Shown: positions 59,755-64,000 of the stretch, piece after piece | How the letters are laid out: each line of letters opens with the position of its first letter | Numbering within the stretch: position 1 is the stretch's first letter | NCBI GenBank assembly: GCA_030615855.1 | Contig: JAUWYL010000001.1 | Span: 1 to 64,000 of the forward strand | Direction: 5' to 3' | Origin: a bacterium | GTDB taxonomy: Bacteria; UBP18; UBA7526 | Length of the DNA: 64,000 nt | Made by a program: the position numbers and the translations under genes | Notes under the pieces: generated by a model | Told to the model about the DNA's origin: nothing | Databases searched by the model: none | What the model saw: the letters and a program-made list of their open reading frames with translations, nothing else

Positions 59755-61395
59755 ATGATGGAGATTAGAGAAAAAATCATTGAGTCTCTTCAAGAGGCTC
59801 TTAAGAAAATTAAGGTGAAGAAGTATCCAGAGGTCCTTCTGGAGAGACCGAAGGAAAGGGGACACGGGGACTTTACCACAAATCTTTCTTTTTCTTTAGC
59901 CAAAGAGTTAAAGAAACCGCCCCAGGAGATTGCCAAAAGTTTGGTAAAACACCTTGAGGCCCGCCCTAAGATAATAGAGAAGGTTGAAGAGGCCAAGGGA
60001 TTCATCAATTTTTTTTTGGCTGAAGAGTTGCTCTTTGAAAATTTAATCCAAATTCTAAGAAAAGAGAAGAATTATGGGAAAAGCGAGACAGGTAAAGATA
60101 AGAGAATCCAGATTGAGATGGTGAGTGTCAACCCCACCGGCCCCTTACATGTCGGCCATGGTCGGGGAGCGGCCTTTGCTGATACCTTAGCCAATATCCT
60201 GGAGGCCTCTGGCTACCAGGTGGAGCGGGAGTACTACATAAATGATATCGGCACCCAGATAGAGAACCTGGGCAAGTCCTTGAGGGCCAGGTATCTGGAA
60301 CTCCTGGGCGAAGAAGTAGAATTCCCAGAGTATGGATACCAGGGAGAGTATCTGATTGAGATGGCCCACAGATTAAAGGATAGAGAGGGCGATAAGCATC
60401 GAAAAGAGAAGATAGAATTCTTCACTCAATATGCCTCTTCAGATATTATAGAGGGAATAAGAAAGGACCTTGAGGATTCTGGAATAAGGATAGACTCCTG
60501 GAAGAAAGAATCCGACCTCCACCGGGAAGGAAAGGTTAAAGAAGTTATCGATAATCTGAAGAAGAAAGGTTATCTCTATGAGAGGGAAGGGGCCCTATGG
60601 TTTAGGTCTTCCCAGTTTGGGGATGAGAAGGATAGGGTAATAAAAAAGAAGGATGGGTCCTCCACCTATTTAGCATCAGATATCGCCTATCATGAGGATA
60701 AGTTTAAGAGAGGATTTGATCATCTAGTAAATATCTGGGGTGCTGACCATCATGGTTATGTGGAGCGCCTCCAGGCAGCAATAAGTGCTTTGGGTCATCC
60801 TAAAGAGAACTTGGACATCATCCTCTATCAACTGGTCAAACTCTCCCGCTCGGGAAAGCCGGTGGCCATGTCCACCAGGAAGGGAGAGTTCATCACTTTA
60901 AGAGAGGTAATGGATGAGGTAGGAAGAGATGTTACCCGCTTCTCCTTCTGTATGCGCTCCTCCTATTCTCATCTGGACTTTGATTTAGAACTGGCCAAAA
61001 AAGAATCCCCGGAGAACCCGGTCTACTATGTAGAGTATGCCCATGCTCGAATCTCGAGCATCTTTAAAAAGGCCAAGGAAAAAAAGGTAAAAAGAAAAAA
61101 GATTCAAGAGATAGATTTAAAATTGCTCAATACCCCAGAAGAGAAAAGTATCCTAAAACTTTTGGCCCTCTTTCCAGATATCGTCACTTCTTGTGCTCAG
61201 AATTATCAGGTTCACAGTATCCCGAATTATCTCAGGGAAGTGGCCAGCGAGTTCCACACTTTCTATAATAGGCATCGGGTCTTGAGTGAGGACGCAGAGC
61301 TGACTCAGGCGAGATTAACCCTGGTGAAAGGAATAAGAATCGTCTTGCGTAATGGTTTGAGACTCTTAGGGATCAAAGCCCCCGAAAGGATGTAG
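59755..61395 (+). CDS. argS: Arginine--tRNA ligase
   Basis: 546 residues, a normal length. The N-terminal additional domain (KERGHGDFTTNLSFSLAKEL) is followed by the HIGH-type motif in VNPTGPLHVGHGRGAAFADT, INDIGTQIENLG, and VNIWGADHHGYVERLQAA. The KMSKS position reads AMSTRKGEFITLRE, usual for ArgRS. The DALR anticodon-binding domain ends HRVLSEDAELTQARLTLVKG. Either of two adjacent ATGs can start it. Confidence 0.95.
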   Translation: MMEIREKIIESLQEALKKIKVKKYPEVLLERPKERGHGDFTTNLSFSLAKELKKPPQEIAKSLVKHLEARPKIIEKVEEAKGFINFFLAEELLFENLIQILRKEKNYGKSETGKDKRIQIEMVSVNPTGPLHVGHGRGAAFADTLANILEASGYQVEREYYINDIGTQIENLGKSLRARYLELLGEEVEFPEYGYQGEYLIEMAHRLKDREGDKHRKEKIEFFTQYASSDIIEGIRKDLEDSGIRIDSWKKESDLHREGKVKEVIDNLKKKGYLYEREGALWFRSSQFGDEKDRVIKKKDGSSTYLASDIAYHEDKFKRGFDHLVNIWGADHHGYVERLQAAISALGHPKENLDIILYQLVKLSRSGKPVAMSTRKGEFITLREVMDEVGRDVTRFSFCMRSSYSHLDFDLELAKKESPENPVYYVEYAHARISSIFKKAKEKKVKRKKIQEIDLKLLNTPEEKSILKLLALFPDIVTSCAQNYQVHSIPNYLREVASEFHTFYNRHRVLSEDAELTQARLTLVKGIRIVLRNGLRLLGIKAPERM

Positions 61396-61534
61396 CCCCG
61401 CGTAGCGGGATAAATTAAAAAGTATGGTAGTTACTACATCCCGTCAAAGCCGGGATTGTTACTATCGGTTACTACACTTCGTTGTTACTAACGGTTGCTT
61501 TTATTTCCGGTAACTGTTAGTAACCGCTGATAGG
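61396..61534. repeat. GGTTACTAAC-type repeats and small hairpins
   Basis: Hairpins CCGCgtaGCGG and ATCCCGtcaaagcCGGGAT are followed by gttacta / ggttactaac units in both orientations. The region holds no ORF and separates argS from the hydrolase. Confidence 0.55.
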
Positions 61535-61543
61535 GTGGTCGAT

Positions 61544-62173
61544 ATGAAGATACGCTGGTTTGGTCAGGCCTGTTTTCTCATTGAATCAGAGAAGGGAATA
61601 AGAATAGTCACTGATCCTTTCAATTCCTCTCTGGGGTACAAGATTCCCCCCTTAGAGGCAGATATGGTTACCATAAGCCATGAGCATTATGACCATAACG
61701 CTACGGACCAAGTAAAAGGGAAACCAGAGATAGTAAGAGGAGTAGGCGAGAAGAAAATAAAAGATATCGCGATAAAAGGAGTGGATACCTTTCACGATAA
61801 GGCCCAAGGAGCCCAAAGGGGAAAGAACACCGTCTTTTCCTTTGAGATCGATGGAATGAAGATCGTTCACCTGGGAGACTTAGGTCATATACTCACTAAA
61901 GAACAGATTGGAGCCATAGGAGAGGTAGATATCCTCCTCATTCCCGTGGGAGGAACCTTCACCCTCGATGCCCAGGAAGCTACACAAGTAGTTGGGCAGT
62001 TGAAACCCAAGATTACCATTCCCATGCATTATAAGACCCCGGCCATCGATCTTCCCATAGAAGGGGTAGAAAGATTTCTTTCTGGCAATAAGAATATAGA
62101 GAAGAAAAAAGAGTTGGAGAGCAGAAAAGAAGAACTGCCCAAAGAAGAAAAGATTATAGTTCTGGAGTATTGA
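61544..62173 (+). CDS. UPF0173 metal-dependent hydrolase (MBL fold)
   Basis: ATG 61544 is preferred to the track's GTG 61535. About 209 residues. MKIRWFGQACFLIESEKGIR, TISHEHYDHNATD (HxHxDH), VHLGDLGHILT, DILLIPVGGTFTLDAQEA and TIPMHYKTP are the UPF0173 blocks of the metallo-beta-lactamase fold. Substrate unknown; the family is widespread. Confidence 0.9.
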   Translation: MKIRWFGQACFLIESEKGIRIVTDPFNSSLGYKIPPLEADMVTISHEHYDHNATDQVKGKPEIVRGVGEKKIKDIAIKGVDTFHDKAQGAQRGKNTVFSFEIDGMKIVHLGDLGHILTKEQIGAIGEVDILLIPVGGTFTLDAQEATQVVGQLKPKITIPMHYKTPAIDLPIEGVERFLSGNKNIEKKKELESRKEELPKEEKIIVLEY

Positions 62174-62176
62174 GAT

Positions 62177-62596
62177 ATGAGGAATCTCCTATTTACCATC
62201 TTAGGTATCATTATCATCGCTTCCCTGATCTTTCTCTTAGGTTATCTTGTGGGAAGGGGATATGAGCTAAGAGAGGAGCCCATATCCAAGAGAATCGAGA
62301 AAAAGGAAATGGTCTCTCCACCCCGAATTACTCCTAAGATTCCTCCTTTGAAAGAAGGGCTTCCCTATACGGTTCAGGTCGCCTCTTCTCAAAGTGAGGA
62401 GAAGGCCTTAGCATTAGTCAATAGATTAAAGGTCAAAGAGTATCCCGTTTATATCGAGGAAGTGGAATTAAAAGGGAAGAAATGGTATCGGGTAAGGGTG
62501 GGTTCCTTTCCGCATAAAGAAGATGCTTTAAAATTAGTAACCAGGCTGAAAGAAGAAGGTCTGCTAGATGCCATGGTCTGGAAGAGGGAGAAATGA
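62177..62596 (+). CDS. SPOR-domain membrane protein
   Basis: 139 residues. One N-terminal helix (LLFTILGIIIIASLIFLLGY) anchors a short linker and a SPOR domain (about 60-135: LPYTVQVASSQSEEKALALV, WYRVRVGSFPHKEDALKLV). SPOR domains bind denuded peptidoglycan at septa, so it may act in cell division. Its stop overlaps the next gene's start (ATGA). Confidence 0.88.
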   Translation: MRNLLFTILGIIIIASLIFLLGYLVGRGYELREEPISKRIEKKEMVSPPRITPKIPPLKEGLPYTVQVASSQSEEKALALVNRLKVKEYPVYIEEVELKGKKWYRVRVGSFPHKEDALKLVTRLKEEGLLDAMVWKREK

Positions 62597-63876
62597 AAAA
62601 GATTAATATTGGACTGATTGGCTTTGGCACCGTAGGAAGTTCTGTGGTAAAAATTCTCAAAGAGAGAAAGGAACTCATCAAAAGGAAGTTGGGCGCTGAG
62701 TTAGTCATCAAGAGGATTGTCGATAAGGATATCTCTACCCCAAGGAAAGTAAAAGTGCCCGCCAAAATATTAACCAAGAGAATAAATGATGTCCTAAATG
62801 ATCCGGAAATAGATATAGTCATTGAATTGATCGGTGACTCTCCCGTAGCAGAGAAAATCATCATGGGAGCGATCAAGAGGGGTAAGCCAATAGTAACAGC
62901 GAACAAGGCCCTCTTGGCAAAGAAGGGAAGGAGAATCTTTAAGGAGGCAGAAAGGAAGGGAGTGGAGATCTATTTTGAAGCGAGTGTAGGGGGTGGTATC
63001 CCCATCATCAAGGCCCTAAGGGAGGGCCTGGCGGCAAATAGGATCTCCTCTCTCTTCGGGATCATCAATGGCACAGCGAATTACATTCTCTCTGGAATGA
63101 GCCACTATGGATCGAGCTTCAAGGAGGCCCTGAGGGACGCCCGGGCCAAGGGCTATGCGGAAAGGGACCCTTCTTTAGATGTAGAGGGGATAGACTCTGC
63201 CCATAAGTTGACCATTCTCTCTACTTTGGCCTTCGAGGGTTTCGTAGACTTAAAGGATATCTATAGGGAAGGTATTACGAAGATCACTTCTCAAGATATT
63301 CAATATGCCAAGGAGTTCGGCTATGTTGTGAAGCTACTGGCCATTGCCAAGGAGAGCAACGGTTCTTTAGAGGCCAGGGTTCATCCCACCATGATCCCCC
63401 AAGAGCATCTCCTGGCAGCGGTGGATGGGGCCTATAATGCCATCTATGTAAGAGGAGATCTCATAGGGAGGAGTATGTTCTACGGAAGAGGAGCAGGAGG
63501 ATTTCCCGCAGCGAGTGCTGTAGTAGCGGACATCATGGATCTGGTCAAGTCAGGCGGCCGATTCCTATCCTCTAACTTCAGCAAGGGGCCTTTGAAGATT
63601 AAGAATATGGGGGAGGTGGAGACAAGATACTACATTCATTTTACAACCGTTGACCGACCGGGTGTCCTAGCTTCCATCTCTGGGATCCTGGCGAAACACA
63701 GGATTTCTATAGCCAGTGTCATCCAGAAAGAGAGGCGGGAGAAAGGGAAGGTGCCCATCGTTATGATGACTCATGAGGCCAAAGAGTCCTCAATCCAGAA
63801 GGCCTTAAGAGAGATCGATCGACTGAAGGTAGTGAAGGCGAAGTCCATGCTCATCCGGGTAGAAGGGGAACTCTAA
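62593..63876 (+). CDS. hom: Homoserine dehydrogenase
   Basis: 427 residues. INIGLIGFGTVGSSVVKILK is the NAD(P)-binding loop; TANKALLAKKG, FEASVGGGIPIIKALREGLA and NGTANYILSGM are the catalytic blocks; DPSLDVEGIDSAHKLTIL follows. A C-terminal ACT domain (YYIHFTTVDRPGVLASISGI) probably allows threonine feedback. It reduces aspartate semialdehyde to homoserine. The next gene starts at the base after its stop and is threonine synthase. Confidence 0.95.
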   Translation: MKKINIGLIGFGTVGSSVVKILKERKELIKRKLGAELVIKRIVDKDISTPRKVKVPAKILTKRINDVLNDPEIDIVIELIGDSPVAEKIIMGAIKRGKPIVTANKALLAKKGRRIFKEAERKGVEIYFEASVGGGIPIIKALREGLAANRISSLFGIINGTANYILSGMSHYGSSFKEALRDARAKGYAERDPSLDVEGIDSAHKLTILSTLAFEGFVDLKDIYREGITKITSQDIQYAKEFGYVVKLLAIAKESNGSLEARVHPTMIPQEHLLAAVDGAYNAIYVRGDLIGRSMFYGRGAGGFPAASAVVADIMDLVKSGGRFLSSNFSKGPLKIKNMGEVETRYYIHFTTVDRPGVLASISGILAKHRISIASVIQKERREKGKVPIVMMTHEAKESSIQKALREIDRLKVVKAKSMLIRVEGEL

Positions 63877-64000
63877 GTGGGAGTGATTGAAAGGTACCGG
63901 GATTATCTGCCAATAACAGAGAAGACACCGGTCGTTACCTTAGACGAAGGGAATACCCCTTTAATTAAGGCTCAGAGTTTAAATAAATCCCTGGGATTAG
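63877..64000 (+). CDS. thrC: Threonine synthase, N-terminal part (cut by window edge)
   Basis: GTG 63877 follows the homoserine dehydrogenase stop directly. The 41 visible codons read VIERYRDYLPITEKTPVVTL and DEGNTPLIKAQSLNKSLGL, the usual start of the PLP-dependent threonine synthase before the lysine loop. The order hom-thrC supports the call. The rest lies outside the window. Confidence 0.88.
   Translation, partial: MGVIERYRDYLPITEKTPVVTLDEGNTPLIKAQSLNKSLGL

Noticed and set aside
62433-62906. 157-aa minus-strand ORF
   Set aside because: Shadow across the SPOR and homoserine dehydrogenase genes.
1-64000. tRNA or rRNA genes
   Set aside because: Intergenic regions are short and repeat-filled; no cloverleaf with a convincing T-loop or rRNA-like block was noticed. 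A tRNAscan/Infernal run would settle it.

Overview
The window looks like a chromosomal segment of an uncultivated, probably Gram-negative (diderm) bacterium from a candidate-phylum lineage of the Omnitrophota / Aerophobota / Desantisbacteria kind. That placement is an inference from gene style: Lys/Glu-rich proteins, a Wza-type export protein with AMIN and TPR domains, several HD-GYP proteins, GxxExxY genes, and many degenerate repeats between genes. No rRNA or tRNA gene was seen, so the taxonomy stays open.

Layout. (1) 1-813: tail of a LamG protein and two decayed fragments (a DUF4398-like lipoprotein and a CFI-box-CTERM tail). (2) 920-8577: a candidate peptide-modification (RiPP-like) locus. 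It holds an HPr-kinase-like protein, a PqqD-like protein, a radical SAM/SPASM enzyme, a 49-residue Cys-containing candidate precursor too short for the ORF track, an S24/S26-peptidase-like + nucleotidyltransferase fusion, a PaaX-family regulator, and a convergent ABC-2 exporter. Eight copies of a CACA...CGACGATCGTcg...TGTG palindrome lie around the fusion gene and the regulator. (3) 8638-17789: a signalling block with PAS, TM-PAS and GAF-histidine kinase proteins, receiver-HTH and HTH proteins, and two HD-GYP proteins. A PAS gene here is split by a gene that joins a degenerate sigma-54 C-terminal half to a GIY-YIG nuclease domain. (4) 17764-23791: polysaccharide export core (AMIN/TPR/Wza-SLBB protein, Wzz-tyrosine kinase fusion, O-antigen-ligase-like protein). 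(5) 24399-56551: surface-glycan locus with two flippases, many glycosyltransferases (GT2, GT4, GT9, GT39-like, CgeB-like), methyltransferases, two B12-binding radical SAM proteins, a SPASM protein, an epimerase, an asparagine-synthase-like amidotransferase, a WecA/TagO-like initiating transferase, a PHP-like protein and an O-antigen-ligase/TPR protein. AT-rich genes and broken fragments suggest mosaic assembly. (6) 56569-64000: ArsR regulator, LCP/LytR protein, EAL protein, argS, UPF0173 hydrolase, SPOR protein, homoserine dehydrogenase and the start of threonine synthase.

Two themes cross the window. First, five single-gene units (three GxxExxY, one four-helix-bundle/S23-like, one GIY-YIG) each lie between imperfect inverted repeats that often supply start codons, stop codons or C-terminal codons of the adjoining genes. 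Second, short tandem or hairpin repeats of families also seen between genes have entered coding sequences (asparagine synthase, O-antigen ligase, PHP-protein signal peptide, radical SAM tail).

The strongest candidates for something undescribed are the operator-rich RiPP-like locus, the sigma-54-like/GIY-YIG gene inside a PAS gene, the inverted-repeat single-gene units, and a structured RNA-like element present twice (14831 and 22209). All function calls come from reading motifs by eye; no database search was run.
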